This document shows positions 26,577 to 35,943 of a stretch of DNA of 64,000 nt, piece after piece. A program made the translations under genes and the position numbers. Numbering within the stretch: position 1 is the first letter of the stretch; the number at the start of each line of letters is the position of its first letter. Origin of the DNA: Roseovarius sp. W115 (lineage in GTDB: Bacteria; Pseudomonadota; Alphaproteobacteria; Rhodobacterales; Rhodobacteraceae); NCBI RefSeq assembly GCF_032842945.2, contig NZ_CP146606.1, forward strand, positions 2,422,501 through 2,486,500, read 5' to 3'. Under the pieces are notes generated by a model that had not been told where the DNA came from, searched no databases, and saw only the letters and a list, made by a program, of their open reading frames with translations.

Positions 26577-27961
26577 AGTATATTTCAACCCGTGGCCAAG
26601 CGCCGGTTCTGAGCTTTGAAGACGCCATGCTTTCGGGGCTTGCCCGCGATGGTGGGCTGTATTTGCCCGAGACGATACCGACGCTGAGCCATGATGAGAT
26701 CGCAGCGCTCCATGGTGTGTCCTACGAAGAGGCGGCGTTTCGCATCATGCGGTCCTTTCTGGGGGATGCCTTCACCGATGACGAATTCCACGAGATCATC
26801 GCGCGGGCCTATGACGGTTTTGGCCATGATGCGCGTGCGCCTTTGAAGCAGCTCGACAGCGGACACTTCCTTCTGGAACTCTTCCACGGTCCGACGCTCG
26901 CGTTCAAAGACTTCGCGATGCAACTCATCGGGCAGCTTTTCGAGGCCTCGCTCAAGCGCTCTGGCAAACGCGTGTGCATTGTGGGGGCGACCTCAGGTGA
27001 TACTGGTTCGGCCGCTATTGAGGCGTTCCGGGGTCTGGAGGCGGTGGATGTCTTTATCCTTTACCCTCATGGCCGTGTCTCTGAGGTGCAGCGGCGTCAG
27101 ATGACGACACCCTCGGATTGCAATGTGCATGCGCTGGCCATTGATGGGCATTTCGATGACGCGCAGGCGCGTGTGAAGGATATGTTCAACGATTTCGCGT
27201 TCCGCGATGGGGTCGGGCTGGCTGGGGTCAACTCGATCAACTGGGCGCGGGTGCTGGCGCAAGTGGTGTATTACTTTACCTCCGCCGTGAGCCTCGGTGC
27301 ACCGCATCGCAAGGTGAGTTTCACCGTGCCCACGGGAAATTTTGGAGACATTTTTGCCGGCTACATCGCCAAGCGAATGGGCCTGCCGATTGATCAGCTT
27401 GTGGTGGCTACGAACCAGAACGACATCCTGCACCGGTGCCTGACGACCTCTGAGTACAAACCCGACGGTGTCGTTCCCTCAATCAGCCCATCAATGGATA
27501 TTCAGGTCAGCTCCAACTTTGAGCGCGCTTTGTATTATGCTTATGGAGAGGATGGTGCCGCCGTTGCGCAGTTGATGGATGAACTGAAAGCAGGTGGGTT
27601 TTCGGTCAGCCAAGGCGCCTTGCAGGCTTTGCAGGAAAGCTTTGCTTCGGGGCGTTGCAGCGAGGAAGATACCTCCGCCACCATCGCAGCCACAGTTGCG
27701 CAGAGTGCCGAGCTGCTTTGCCCCCATTCTGCGGTTGGCGTGAAGGTTGCCAATGACCTGCGTGATCCGGCCACGCCCATGATCACACTCGCGACGGCGC
27801 ATCCTGCCAAGTTCCCTGCAGCGGTCGAAAAAGCCGCAGGGGTGCATCCGCCCTTGCCTCGCGCCATGTCGGACCTGTATGAGCGGTCAGAACGCGTCAC
27901 ACGGGTTGCCAATGACCTTGACGCCATTGAGTCGTTGATCAAAGAGCGCCTGCCGCATTGA
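26573..27961 (+). CDS. thrC: Threonine synthase
   Basis: A 462-residue PLP enzyme that converts O-phospho-homoserine to threonine. The PLP lysine lies in GPTLAFKDFAMQ, the substrate motif ATSGDTGSAAIEA follows, and VPTGNFGDIFAGYIA is the phosphate-binding loop. The N-terminus (KYISTRGQAPVLSFEDAMLS) is typical of the long bacterial and fungal form. The start overlaps the SURF1 stop by four bases and the stop overlaps the next gene, so the three are likely co-translated. Confidence 0.97.
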   Translation: MKYISTRGQAPVLSFEDAMLSGLARDGGLYLPETIPTLSHDEIAALHGVSYEEAAFRIMRSFLGDAFTDDEFHEIIARAYDGFGHDARAPLKQLDSGHFLLELFHGPTLAFKDFAMQLIGQLFEASLKRSGKRVCIVGATSGDTGSAAIEAFRGLEAVDVFILYPHGRVSEVQRRQMTTPSDCNVHALAIDGHFDDAQARVKDMFNDFAFRDGVGLAGVNSINWARVLAQVVYYFTSAVSLGAPHRKVSFTVPTGNFGDIFAGYIAKRMGLPIDQLVVATNQNDILHRCLTTSEYKPDGVVPSISPSMDIQVSSNFERALYYAYGEDGAAVAQLMDELKAGGFSVSQGALQALQESFASGRCSEEDTSATIAATVAQSAELLCPHSAVGVKVANDLRDPATPMITLATAHPAKFPAAVEKAAGVHPPLPRAMSDLYERSERVTRVANDLDAIESLIKERLPH

Positions 27962-29220
27962 GTGTTAACCTGACCACATTGCCCAACGGGTTCCGCGTTG
28001 TGACGGAACACATGCCCGGCCTGCAATCGGCGGCCATTGGTGTGTGGGTTCTGGCCGGGGCACGCCATGAGGCGCCTGCGCAAAACGGTATCGCGCATTT
28101 TCTAGAGCATATGGCCTTCAAGGGCACGACGACACGCAGCGCGTTGCAGATTGCCGAAGCGATTGAGGATGTGGGCGGGTATATCAATGCCTATACCAGC
28201 CGAGAGGTCACAGCGTTTTACGCCCGTGTTCTGGCCGAGGATGTTCCACTGGCGGTGGATGTGGTGGCCGATATCCTGCGCAATCCGGTGTTTGACCCGC
28301 GTGAGATCGAGATTGAGCGCGGCGTGATCCTTCAGGAAATCGGGCAGGCGCTTGATACACCCGATGACATCATTTTCGACTGGTTGCAGGAAGAGGCCTA
28401 TCCCGATCACCCACTGGGCCGCACGATCCTTGGCGCAGAAGAGCGCGTGCGTGCCTTTTCGCGTGAGGATCTCAAGCGGTTTGTCGATGAAAGATATCTG
28501 CCCGGTCAAATGATCCTGTCCGCCGCAGGGGCGGTAGATCACGACGCATTGGTGCGCCTGGCAGAGACACTTTTTGGCGACATGCCTGCGTCTGACCGGG
28601 TGGAAGCCACTGCTGCGCAATTCGCAGGCGGAGAGCGGCGCACTGTGAAGTCACTGGAGCAAGCGCATTTTGCCTTGGCATTTGAAAGCCCGGACTATCT
28701 TGATCCCGCCATTCACACAGCACAGATCTACGCCTCAGCGCTGGGCGGCTCGATGTCGTCGCGGCTTTTTCAGGAAATCCGCGAAAAACGCGGGCTGTGC
28801 TATACGATCTATGCTCAGGCAGGGGCCTATAGCGACACGGGCATGATGACGATCTACGCCGGCACATCCGCCGAGGAAATGGCTGGCTTGGCGCAAATCA
28901 CAGTCGATGAAATGAAGCGCGCCGCAGAAGATTTTGGTCAGGCCGAACTGGATCGCGCCCGCGCGCAGATGAAGGCGGGGCTTTTGATGGGGCTGGAAAG
29001 CTCATCGAACCGGGCCGAGCGGCTGGCGCGCATGCTGCAGATCTGGGGCCGTGTGCCGCGTCTTGAAGAGGTGGTGGACAAGATCGACGCTGTTAGCCTC
29101 GGCGATTTACGCGCCCTGGCCGAACAAATCGCGACCAAAGCCCCGGCTGCTTTGGCGCTCTATGGTCCGGTCGAAAACGCCCCGAGCCTTCAGGATTTGC
29201 AGGACAGGCGCGCCGCGTGA
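27958..29220 (+). CDS. M16-family zinc peptidase (processing-peptidase-like)
   Basis: A 420-residue peptidase similar to the beta subunit of mitochondrial processing peptidase. The inverted zinc motif HFLEHMAFKGT (HxxEH) is near residue 45, with the distal zinc glutamate expected in EIEIERGVILQEI. The C-terminal half contains SSRLFQEIREKRGLCYTIYA. The start appears to be TTG 27958, overlapping the thrC stop as TTGA; there is no nearby in-frame ATG that keeps the conserved LPNGFRVVTEHM region. An acetyltransferase gene follows with a one-base overlap. Confidence 0.93.
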   Translation: MSVNLTTLPNGFRVVTEHMPGLQSAAIGVWVLAGARHEAPAQNGIAHFLEHMAFKGTTTRSALQIAEAIEDVGGYINAYTSREVTAFYARVLAEDVPLAVDVVADILRNPVFDPREIEIERGVILQEIGQALDTPDDIIFDWLQEEAYPDHPLGRTILGAEERVRAFSREDLKRFVDERYLPGQMILSAAGAVDHDALVRLAETLFGDMPASDRVEATAAQFAGGERRTVKSLEQAHFALAFESPDYLDPAIHTAQIYASALGGSMSSRLFQEIREKRGLCYTIYAQAGAYSDTGMMTIYAGTSAEEMAGLAQITVDEMKRAAEDFGQAELDRARAQMKAGLLMGLESSSNRAERLARMLQIWGRVPRLEEVVDKIDAVSLGDLRALAEQIATKAPAALALYGPVENAPSLQDLQDRRAA

Positions 29221-29804
29221 TGTTCATGCCGCGTCGTAAAATCCGGATTGAGACAGAGCGCCTGACGTTGCGCCCTCCGGTTTTGACGGATTTTCGCGAA
29301 TGGTCGTCCTTGCGCGAACGCAGCGCCGAGTTTTTGGTGCCGTGGGAGCCACAATGGGCCTCTGACCATCTCTCGCGCAAAGGGTTTGCCAACCGTGTGC
29401 ACTGGTCGCAGCGCTCAATCTCGCAAGGGTCTGCCGTGCCGCTTTTCCTCATTCGGCGTGAAGATAGCGTGCTTTTGGGCGCGATCACGCTCGACAATAT
29501 CCGCCGTGGCCCGGCCCAGGCAGGCACGCTTGGCTACTGGACGGGCGAACCCTATGCACGACAGGGCTTCATGCGGGAGGCGCTTCTGGCGATGGTGCAT
29601 CATGCGTTTGAGCGGTTGAACCTGTCGCGGCTAGAGGCGGCGTGCCTGCCCGAAAACCAACCGTCCAGACGTCTTCTGGAAAAATGCGGATTCAAATATG
29701 AGGGGGTGGCGCAAAGCTACCTTCAAATCGACGGGCGCTGGCGCACACATGTGCTTTATGCCGCCTTGCGGTCTGACCGCCGTGGCCGGACGGATGCTGG
29801 GTAA
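29220..29804 (+). CDS. GNAT-family N-acetyltransferase (RimJ/RimL type)
   Basis: A 194-residue acetyltransferase. It has the RimJ-like opening IETERLTLRPPVLTDFREW, the acetyl-CoA region LGYWTGEPYARQGFMREALL and the C-terminal LPENQPSRRLLEKCGFKYEG. Members acetylate N-termini of ribosomal proteins or small amines. The target is not predictable here. It overlaps the M16 peptidase stop as TGATG and probably ends the thrC transcript. Confidence 0.9.
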   Translation: MFMPRRKIRIETERLTLRPPVLTDFREWSSLRERSAEFLVPWEPQWASDHLSRKGFANRVHWSQRSISQGSAVPLFLIRREDSVLLGAITLDNIRRGPAQAGTLGYWTGEPYARQGFMREALLAMVHHAFERLNLSRLEAACLPENQPSRRLLEKCGFKYEGVAQSYLQIDGRWRTHVLYAALRSDRRGRTDAG

Positions 29805-29881
29805 CGCGCAACTGCTCAACCTTTTTCCGTGTGGCAAAGCGGGCGTATCAGCACCAGTATGTGACGCGGAGTTTTGATCGT

Positions 29882-30790
29882 ATGAAAACCAAAGCGATAT
29901 TGAAGACCTGCACCGTTTGGTTCTGCGTCGCTTTGATTGGTGTTGTGGTACTTTCCTTTACTGGACAGTTTTTTGCCCCGGGTAACTCTGCTGCCGTGAT
30001 CCGCTTCCCAGTCGGAATCTTGTTGGTGTTGCTGGTGCCATTTCTTTTCTGGGGCAGGGCAAAGCTTTTGGCCATCGTTGCGTGCGGTGCCGCGTTGGTG
30101 GCACTTGTCCCTTTGGGGATGGGGTACTTTCAATCTAATCTGCCATGCGAAGGGCCCTGCCTGACACTGTATCAGAAGAACCTGATGAGCAAATCCTGGC
30201 CGCGCACGCCCTTGGCCGAGGAAATCATCGCGTCTCAAGCCGACGTGATCACTTTGCAAGAGGTGTCAGACCACAACCGAAAATTCATGGCGCCGTTGTT
30301 TGAGGCCTACCCGTTTTCTGTCATTTGCCCCTTTCGACCGCATCAAGAAGTTGGGGTCCTGACGTCATTGCCCGTTGTCGACAACACAAACTTTTGTCTC
30401 GACGGGGCAGGTATGGCTGGGGTTCAGGTGCGTATCCCTGAGGGACAGGTTGTGTGGGTTGTTTCAATCCATCTTGAGTGGCCCTTTCCCTTTGGTCAAT
30501 TTGCACAGGCCAGCCTGATAGAAGACAAATTGCAGTCTATGGAGGGACCGATCTTGATCGGAGGGGATTTCAATATGGTCACCTGGGGCGGCAGTGTTGT
30601 GCGTTTGGCCAAGGCTGCGGGCAATGAGCCTCTGGGGCCGTATCGCAATACATATCTTTCTGGTCGACCATATTTACCGCTTGCCATCGACAACGTGCTT
30701 GTCCCCAAAGGCGTTACAGGCCATGTCGAAAGACGACCTCGCCTCGCGTCCGATCATATGGGTTTGCTGGCGCGGATTAAGCTGCCTTAA
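29882..30790 (+). CDS. Endonuclease/exonuclease/phosphatase family protein with membrane anchor
   Basis: A 302-residue protein from ATG 29882, with a GGAG site upstream. The first 95 residues hold about three hydrophobic helices, then an EEP domain: DVITLQEVSDHN (metal-binding glutamate), SIHLEWPFPFG, ILIGGDFNM and a terminal RLASDHMGLL with the catalytic Asp-His pair. The EEP fold hydrolyses phosphodiesters in nucleic acids, lipids or nucleotides; the location suggests action on the periplasmic side. Substrate unknown. Confidence 0.85.
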   Translation: MKTKAILKTCTVWFCVALIGVVVLSFTGQFFAPGNSAAVIRFPVGILLVLLVPFLFWGRAKLLAIVACGAALVALVPLGMGYFQSNLPCEGPCLTLYQKNLMSKSWPRTPLAEEIIASQADVITLQEVSDHNRKFMAPLFEAYPFSVICPFRPHQEVGVLTSLPVVDNTNFCLDGAGMAGVQVRIPEGQVVWVVSIHLEWPFPFGQFAQASLIEDKLQSMEGPILIGGDFNMVTWGGSVVRLAKAAGNEPLGPYRNTYLSGRPYLPLAIDNVLVPKGVTGHVERRPRLASDHMGLLARIKLP

Positions 30791-30844
30791 AAATCTCTGA
30801 CTTTCTCTCAGGGCGCGCTACCATCGATAGATCGGAGGTTTGCC

Positions 30845-31687
30845 ATGATCCGCTTATTCGCGTGTCTCATCTGTCTTACATTTTCGACCACACCCCTTTT
30901 CGCTCAGGAACCTATCGAGCGCACGCCCAGCCATTGCCGGGCCGTCGCTGAGGCCGCACCAGGCCTTACATACCTGCATCAAGCTTCGTTCAAGGACGCC
31001 GTGCCGACCAACCGCGTGCGCATCCATTACATCGCCCATGCCTCCTTCCTTATTCAGTCCCACGGCGGCACTGACGCGGTCACAGACTTCACCGGGTTTG
31101 TTGGCAATGTGGATTTCATCCCTGACGTGGTCACCATGAACCACGCCCATTCCACCCATTGGACCGCCTTTCCTGACCCCGCCATCCCGCATGTGCTGCG
31201 TGGTTGGGGCGAGGAGTTTGGGCAAGGGATCGAACACCACCTCGACCTGGGGGATATGGTGATACGCAATGTCTCGACCGATATTCGTGCGGCGTTTGGG
31301 ACCGTCTCGGAACCCAAGGGCAATTCCATTTTCGTTTTTGAAGCGGCGGGGCTGTGCATTGGGCATCTGGGGCATCTGCATCATCAGCCGACGGATGAGC
31401 AATATGCGGCGCTGGGACGGGTCGATGTGCTTCTGGCCCCGGTGGACGGCGGATACACATTGCGGATTGACGAGATGATCAAGGTAATCCAGCGCTTGCG
31501 CTCTTCCATCGTGATCCCAATGCACTGGTTTGGCGATGCAACTTTGGCGCGGTTTCTGAATGGGATGGAAGATAGCTTTGCCGTTGTCGAAACAGGAGAA
31601 AATGCTTTGACGGTATCGCTTGATACACTTCCATCGCAGCCGACAATCATGCTGCTCAGACCGGCCTATTTGATTGAAAATGAATGA
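30845..31687 (+). CDS. Secreted metallo-beta-lactamase-fold hydrolase (UlaG-like)
   Basis: ATG 30845 follows a GGAGG site and opens a signal peptide (MIRLFACLICLTFSTTPLFA). The 280-residue protein has the fold's metal-binding stretch as TMNHAHSTHW, then GHLGHLHHQPTDEQ and a late HWFGDATLARF. The motif resembles UlaG-like hydrolases more than lactamases. The last 22 bases overlap the convergent EamA transporter gene. Substrate unknown. Confidence 0.8.
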   Translation: MIRLFACLICLTFSTTPLFAQEPIERTPSHCRAVAEAAPGLTYLHQASFKDAVPTNRVRIHYIAHASFLIQSHGGTDAVTDFTGFVGNVDFIPDVVTMNHAHSTHWTAFPDPAIPHVLRGWGEEFGQGIEHHLDLGDMVIRNVSTDIRAAFGTVSEPKGNSIFVFEAAGLCIGHLGHLHHQPTDEQYAALGRVDVLLAPVDGGYTLRIDEMIKVIQRLRSSIVIPMHWFGDATLARFLNGMEDSFAVVETGENALTVSLDTLPSQPTIMLLRPAYLIENE

Positions 31688-32553
31688 GGCTCTCCGCCTT
31701 GTTTTGAAAGGGACACCAAAAGCCCACTAGCGACAATGATCCCAAGGCCCAAGACCGTGACGGCATCCGGAATATTCTGAAACATCAGCGCCCCTAGAGC
31801 GGTGGCTCCAAGAATTTGCACATAACTGAACGGGGCCACGATGCTGGCCGCTGCGCGCGCATAGGCGAGGATGATCAGGAAATGGGTCAGGGCAGCCAAT
31901 CCGCCGACTGATGCCATCAAAAAAAGCTCCCACAGGGTTGGCTGAACCCATCGTACCAGCATCACCGGGGCCAGGATCAATGATCCGATAGCAGCAGGTC
32001 CAACCAATAGCAGTAGAGATGAAGATCCGTGGGACATCTTTCGTGTCAGCACCACATAGATCGCAGTGCAAAATGCCGCGAACAGGGCAAAGAGCCAACC
32101 AATATTGGGTGTCCCAATTCCAGGCTGAATGACAAGTAACGCTCCGCCGAACCCGAGCACCACTGCGCCCCAGTGCAAAGAACGAACGTGTTCTCCCAAA
32201 GCCAGCCAAGACAGACCTGTCACGATCAAGGGAAACAGAAAGACAATCGCCAAGGCGTCTGTTAGCGGCATCCAGATCAGCGCCGCAACGTAAGACACCG
32301 TCATGGCCACAAAGCAAAGGCCGCGTGTTACCTGAAAAGGTTGCAATAATTCCTTGAAATCAAAACTTTTTCGCTGCGCTCCAATCACGGGGAGCAGAAG
32401 CCCGAAGTGAAAAAGGTTGCGCATCCATGTGATCTGCTCTGGTGGGAACTTTTGCACCAGAAGTTTGGACAGGGCATCCCCAAAAGGCAGCACGATCATG
32501 GCCGCGACCATAAACGCTATGCCCCAGTTTGAGGTGTCAGCAGGGCGTGTCAC
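31666..32553 (-). CDS. EamA/DMT-superfamily permease
   Basis: A 295-residue membrane protein with ten predicted hydrophobic helices and two EamA repeats, each about 140 residues. The N-terminal half contains FGDALSKLLVQKFPPEQITWMRN (residues about 24-46) and the second repeat ends with ALMFQNIPDAVTVLGLGII. DMT permeases export metabolites such as amino acids or purines; the substrate cannot be told. It converges with the metallo-hydrolase gene, with tail overlap, and lies 17 bases downstream of gcrA. Confidence 0.87.
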   Translation of the reverse strand: MTRPADTSNWGIAFMVAAMIVLPFGDALSKLLVQKFPPEQITWMRNLFHFGLLLPVIGAQRKSFDFKELLQPFQVTRGLCFVAMTVSYVAALIWMPLTDALAIVFLFPLIVTGLSWLALGEHVRSLHWGAVVLGFGGALLVIQPGIGTPNIGWLFALFAAFCTAIYVVLTRKMSHGSSSLLLLVGPAAIGSLILAPVMLVRWVQPTLWELFLMASVGGLAALTHFLIILAYARAAASIVAPFSYVQILGATALGALMFQNIPDAVTVLGLGIIVASGLLVSLSKQGGEPHSFSIK

Positions 32554-32570
32554 ATCGGATCAGACGGGCG

Positions 32571-33134
32571 CTAGCGACGGCGGTCGCGACGCGCACTCAT
32601 TGGCTGGAACGCTACACCGACATGTGCCTCGCAATAGGGTTTACCCGATTGCACCGGCAGGCCGCAGAACCAGAAATCATCGGTGGCCGGATCGCCCACG
32701 GGCCATTTGCAGGTCCGTTCGGTCAGTTCCATAAGCGAGAGTTTCTTGGCCTTCTTCTCAATCTCATTGACCTTGGCCAAAGCCGCCGGGTCAATCTCAT
32801 TGGCTGAGGGTTGCGGTGGCAAAGGCTGTCCTGCGGGTATGATCGCCTTAACACGGCTGACAGGAGTTGCTGTAGCGGTTTCCTTTGGAGCCTCGGTTTT
32901 GGGTTCCGCCTTGGCCGCTTTTGCACGTGCGGCCGGTTTGGCCTTGGCTGCGGTTTTGCTCTTGGCGGATTCTGATCCGCCCGAGCCACTGCGATTGGAC
33001 AGGCCCAGACGATGCACCTTGCCGATCACAGCATTCCGGGTCACACCGCCAAGCTCTTTGGCGATCTGGCTGGCCGACTGACCTTCGCCCCACATTTTCT
33101 TCAAAAGCTCAACGCGCTCGTCGTTCCACGACAT
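32571..33134 (-). CDS. gcrA: GcrA cell-cycle regulator
   Basis: A 187-residue protein with the diagnostic N-terminal DNA-binding domain MSWNDERVELLKKMW, then GQSASQIAKELGGVTRNAVI (about residues 18-37). A long Ala/Lys/Pro-rich linker (about 50-125) leads to the C-terminal sigma70-binding domain, with LMELTERTCKWPVGDPATDD and CGLPVQSGKPYCEAHVGVAF. GcrA activates sigma70 promoters near GANTC sites methylated by CcrM and is nearly confined to alphaproteobacteria. Confidence 0.96.
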   Translation of the reverse strand: MSWNDERVELLKKMWGEGQSASQIAKELGGVTRNAVIGKVHRLGLSNRSGSGGSESAKSKTAAKAKPAARAKAAKAEPKTEAPKETATATPVSRVKAIIPAGQPLPPQPSANEIDPAALAKVNEIEKKAKKLSLMELTERTCKWPVGDPATDDFWFCGLPVQSGKPYCEAHVGVAFQPMSARRDRRR

Positions 33135-33272
33135 GGGGCACCTATCCTCTGACGTTTGGGTGTCTTTTTGTTGACAGCCCGGTTTTCATCCCGAAGGCCT
33201 TATTCTAAACACTGCATCACGAGTTACAAGCCGTACTCGTCCAAGAAACCCACCGCTGATGCAGGAAATCTG

Positions 33273-34076
33273 ATGCAAGATCGCTCTGATATGGGACTGC
33301 GCCGCTTTGGGCGCGTGAACTGGCTTGGGCTTTACACGCTGGCGGCGCGGGAAATCCTGCGTTTTTTGTCTGTTTGGACCCAAACGCTTATGGCGCCTCT
33401 CGTCACGGCGGGTCTGTTTATGGTGATCTTCACAATTGCAATTGGGGCGCGCCGGGGCGACGTGATGGGCGTGGATTTCGCGCTTTTCATAGCCCCTGGC
33501 ATCCTGATGATGACGGTCATACAGAACGCGTTTGCCAATACCTCATCGTCGGTGGTGATCTCCAAGGTGCAGGGCAACATCGTCGACACACTAATGCCGC
33601 CGCTTTCGGGGCTGGAAATGGTCCTAGGGTACCTTGCCGGATCATTGGCGCGCGGGGTGTTGGTCGCACTGGCCATTGCGCTGGGTTTGGCCGTGTTTGT
33701 TGGGCTTGTGCCGCAACACCCCTTGATCTGGTTGGGATTTGTCGCCCTGGGCGCGGTGTTTCTCGGCGCGCTGGGGCTGGTGGCGGGTATATTCGCCAAC
33801 AAGTTCGACCAGATGGCCGCGATTACCAACTTTGTTGTGACCCCTTTGGCCTTTTTGTCAGGTACGTTTTACTCGGTGCAGGATTTGCCACCGATGCTCT
33901 CGGTGATCACGCATGTGAATCCGGTTTTCTACCTGATCGACGGGGGCCGGTACGGAATGATTGGTGTGTCGGATTCCAGCCCGGAACTGGGTTTTGCGGT
34001 TGTCGGACTGTCAACGATGGCGGTTGCCGCGCTGGCCTGGTGGATGTTCGAGAAAGGCTACCGGCTCAAGCCGTAG
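33273..34076 (+). CDS. ABC-2 type transporter permease
   Basis: ATG 33273 has an AGGA site seven bases upstream; the longer frame runs through the gcrA promoter and is unlikely. The 267-residue protein has six hydrophobic helices and the ABC-2 signature near KVQGNIVDTLMPPLSGLEMV and VTPLAFLSGTFYSVQDLPP. It resembles YadH/NodJ-type permeases, which move lipids, polysaccharides or drugs. No ATPase gene is next to it, so the partner must be encoded elsewhere. It is divergent from gcrA. Confidence 0.88.
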   Translation: MQDRSDMGLRRFGRVNWLGLYTLAAREILRFLSVWTQTLMAPLVTAGLFMVIFTIAIGARRGDVMGVDFALFIAPGILMMTVIQNAFANTSSSVVISKVQGNIVDTLMPPLSGLEMVLGYLAGSLARGVLVALAIALGLAVFVGLVPQHPLIWLGFVALGAVFLGALGLVAGIFANKFDQMAAITNFVVTPLAFLSGTFYSVQDLPPMLSVITHVNPVFYLIDGGRYGMIGVSDSSPELGFAVVGLSTMAVAALAWWMFEKGYRLKP

Positions 34077-34083
34077 CGTGATT

Positions 34084-34464
34084 TCAGCGACAAATCGCCT
34101 CCGCCCGCTCCTCGTAGGCGCGATAGGCGTCCCAGAACCGTTCGTCACTGGCACGGTCAGACTGGCGAATGGACTGTGCTGCTGCGGGGTCAGAATAGAA
34201 GGTCACCGCACGATTTTGCTGCGATGCAGTCAGGGTTTCATTCGCCGCATACTGAATGCAGCCACACAGCGCACGTGAACGGGCCTCGCGGCTCGACGAC
34301 AAACAGGCCTGGCTAATTGGGCCAGATGCGACCGGCGCGACACGCGCCACCGTGGCTGGTGCTGTGGCCGAGGCCGGCGTCACGCGAGACGTGTTCTCAA
34401 ACCGTTCTGGGCTGCTGCAGGCCGCGAGGCTCAGCATCGTCGCGACGAATAACGCGTGTTTCAT
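34084..34464 (-). CDS. Small lipoprotein of unknown function
   Basis: From ATG 34464 a 126-residue protein begins with a lipoprotein signal (MKHALFVATMLSLAACSS, Cys16). After an Ala/Thr/Pro-rich linker comes a domain with paired cysteines (SQACLSSSREARSRALCGC) and the closing RFWDAYRAYEERAEAICR. I recognise it only as a type seen in Rhodobacterales. It converges with the ABC-2 permease, with 7 bases between stops. Function unknown. Confidence 0.72.
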   Translation of the reverse strand: MKHALFVATMLSLAACSSPERFENTSRVTPASATAPATVARVAPVASGPISQACLSSSREARSRALCGCIQYAANETLTASQQNRAVTFYSDPAAAQSIRQSDRASDERFWDAYRAYEERAEAICR

Positions 34465-34622
34465 AATTAGACTGTACCCTGCTCGAATACTGACACTTGC
34501 TGTTTTCACACCAAAACAATTGGCGTTTTTTAGTTGCGCCCCTTTTGCCCGATTGGCCGGGGTTTTTCAATTCTCAAGATATTGTACCCGGTTCAAGCCT
34601 GCTGGCTCCGGCGCGTCGCGGT

Positions 34623-35177
34623 TCAGTTGCCACGAAACGTGCCTTTCCAGGAGGTGAAGCGCGATGGGAGCACTGAACCAGACAGCAACGCCGGGTTCGC
34701 GGCCTCGCTCGGGCCAAAGCGGATTTCGATGCCGTCACGTGATCCGTCGCGATCCTGCACCACGACATGCCGTGGAATCCGTATTTCGACGCTTGCATTG
34801 CCTTGCCATGGCAGAGATGTGCCAACGCAAGTGGCTTCGGATTTGGCATAGCTTTTGCTTGGGGCGACCTGGTTGAGGAAACTGAGGTCCCGATATACGA
34901 CACGCCCATTCACCGCCAGACTGCCGCGGTCCAGAACAGAAGGGCCTGATCTGCGAACATAAGCGATGAGCCGATCACTCTGCGCCCAGACCCCACAAAG
35001 CGCCAGTTGATCATCAACGGTGCGCCGCGGTTCAACTGCAATTGTAATGCCGCCGCCTGTGGAATATTCACCGCCACCTAATGTAGGGGCACCGCCAAGT
35101 GAAACAGTAGAAGGCGCGGCCAGCGCGATCTGGCAAAACATCAGACCTAAGGTCACTGCACAAAGTTGGAGTTTCAT
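34623..35177 (-). CDS. Secreted protein of unknown function
   Basis: A 184-residue protein with a signal peptide (MKLQLCAVTLGLMFCQIALA) and an AGGAG ribosome site. The mature part has a Gly-rich start (LGGAPTLGGGEYSTGGG) and two cysteines (ALCGVWAQ and EATCVGTSLPW) that may pair. It ends SRFTSWKGTFRGN. I do not recognise the family. It is flanked by 158 bases after its stop, down to the lipoprotein gene, and is divergent from the DoxX-like gene. Confidence 0.65.
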   Translation of the reverse strand: MKLQLCAVTLGLMFCQIALAAPSTVSLGGAPTLGGGEYSTGGGITIAVEPRRTVDDQLALCGVWAQSDRLIAYVRRSGPSVLDRGSLAVNGRVVYRDLSFLNQVAPSKSYAKSEATCVGTSLPWQGNASVEIRIPRHVVVQDRDGSRDGIEIRFGPSEAANPALLSGSVLPSRFTSWKGTFRGN

Positions 35178-35391
35178 AAACCTGCTCCTTTTGGCCTAAC
35201 TCTACGACCCGGCGCGGTGCGCATCAACTTTGGTGAGATCACGTTTTCCTGTGCACGATCCTCAAGCATGCCGCATACCGCGCCTGCTCGGGCTTGTGGT
35301 CCCGTAAAACTGACATATTTCACTGTTCTTGGGCCATTTCATCATTTGGCTGTCACGATCCTTTGGCGACATAAAAAAGAGGCATCATCCC

Positions 35392-35829
35392 ATGTCATCT
35401 CCGACTTCAACAGCATATGCCCTCTTTGCCCTTCGCATGTCTTTGCTGATCTTTATGCTGATGTGGGCGGTGTTCAAAATCATGACCCCGGCGTCCTACG
35501 GCGTCACCGAGGGAGGGTCCGGAATTTTCGGCAAGTTTTATGGCATCGAGCTTGGTGAAGGGCTCGTTTACATCATTGGCGTCGCGCAAATTCTATTTCT
35601 GCTGGCGTTTGGCGCAGGTGTTCTGAAACTCTTCACCACGGGTGGTGTGTTTTTGATGAACCTTGCAACATTGGTCGTCTCGTTGCCCAGTATCCTGACC
35701 TCTCTGGGCGGAGAGGGAAATTTGCTCTTTGCTGCATCTTTTCCGGTTTTGGGAGCATCGCTTGCGCTCTTTCTGATGCGCGATCAGGACACGTTTTTGT
35801 CGTTTGGCGCCAGCAAGCCCGGCACGTGA
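35392..35829 (+). CDS. DoxX-like small membrane protein
   Basis: ATG 35392 has GAGG ten bases upstream. The 145-residue product has four hydrophobic helices (about residues 10-28, 52-75, 80-98 and 107-125), the DoxX-like layout, with a YGVTEGGSGIFGKFYGIELG loop between the first two. DoxX-type proteins are often linked to redox or thiosulphate metabolism, but the name covers many unknowns. Confidence 0.65.
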   Translation: MSSPTSTAYALFALRMSLLIFMLMWAVFKIMTPASYGVTEGGSGIFGKFYGIELGEGLVYIIGVAQILFLLAFGAGVLKLFTTGGVFLMNLATLVVSLPSILTSLGGEGNLLFAASFPVLGASLALFLMRDQDTFLSFGASKPGT

Positions 35830-35943
35830 TGCACAAGGCGCGGCAGATGCGCATGCTTTGAAGCATGAGTGCGCGTCACGCGCACGCGCTACTGCGTGTC
35901 ATACCCCATTGACGGCTCACCCTTTCCACCGCATATCCCAAGC

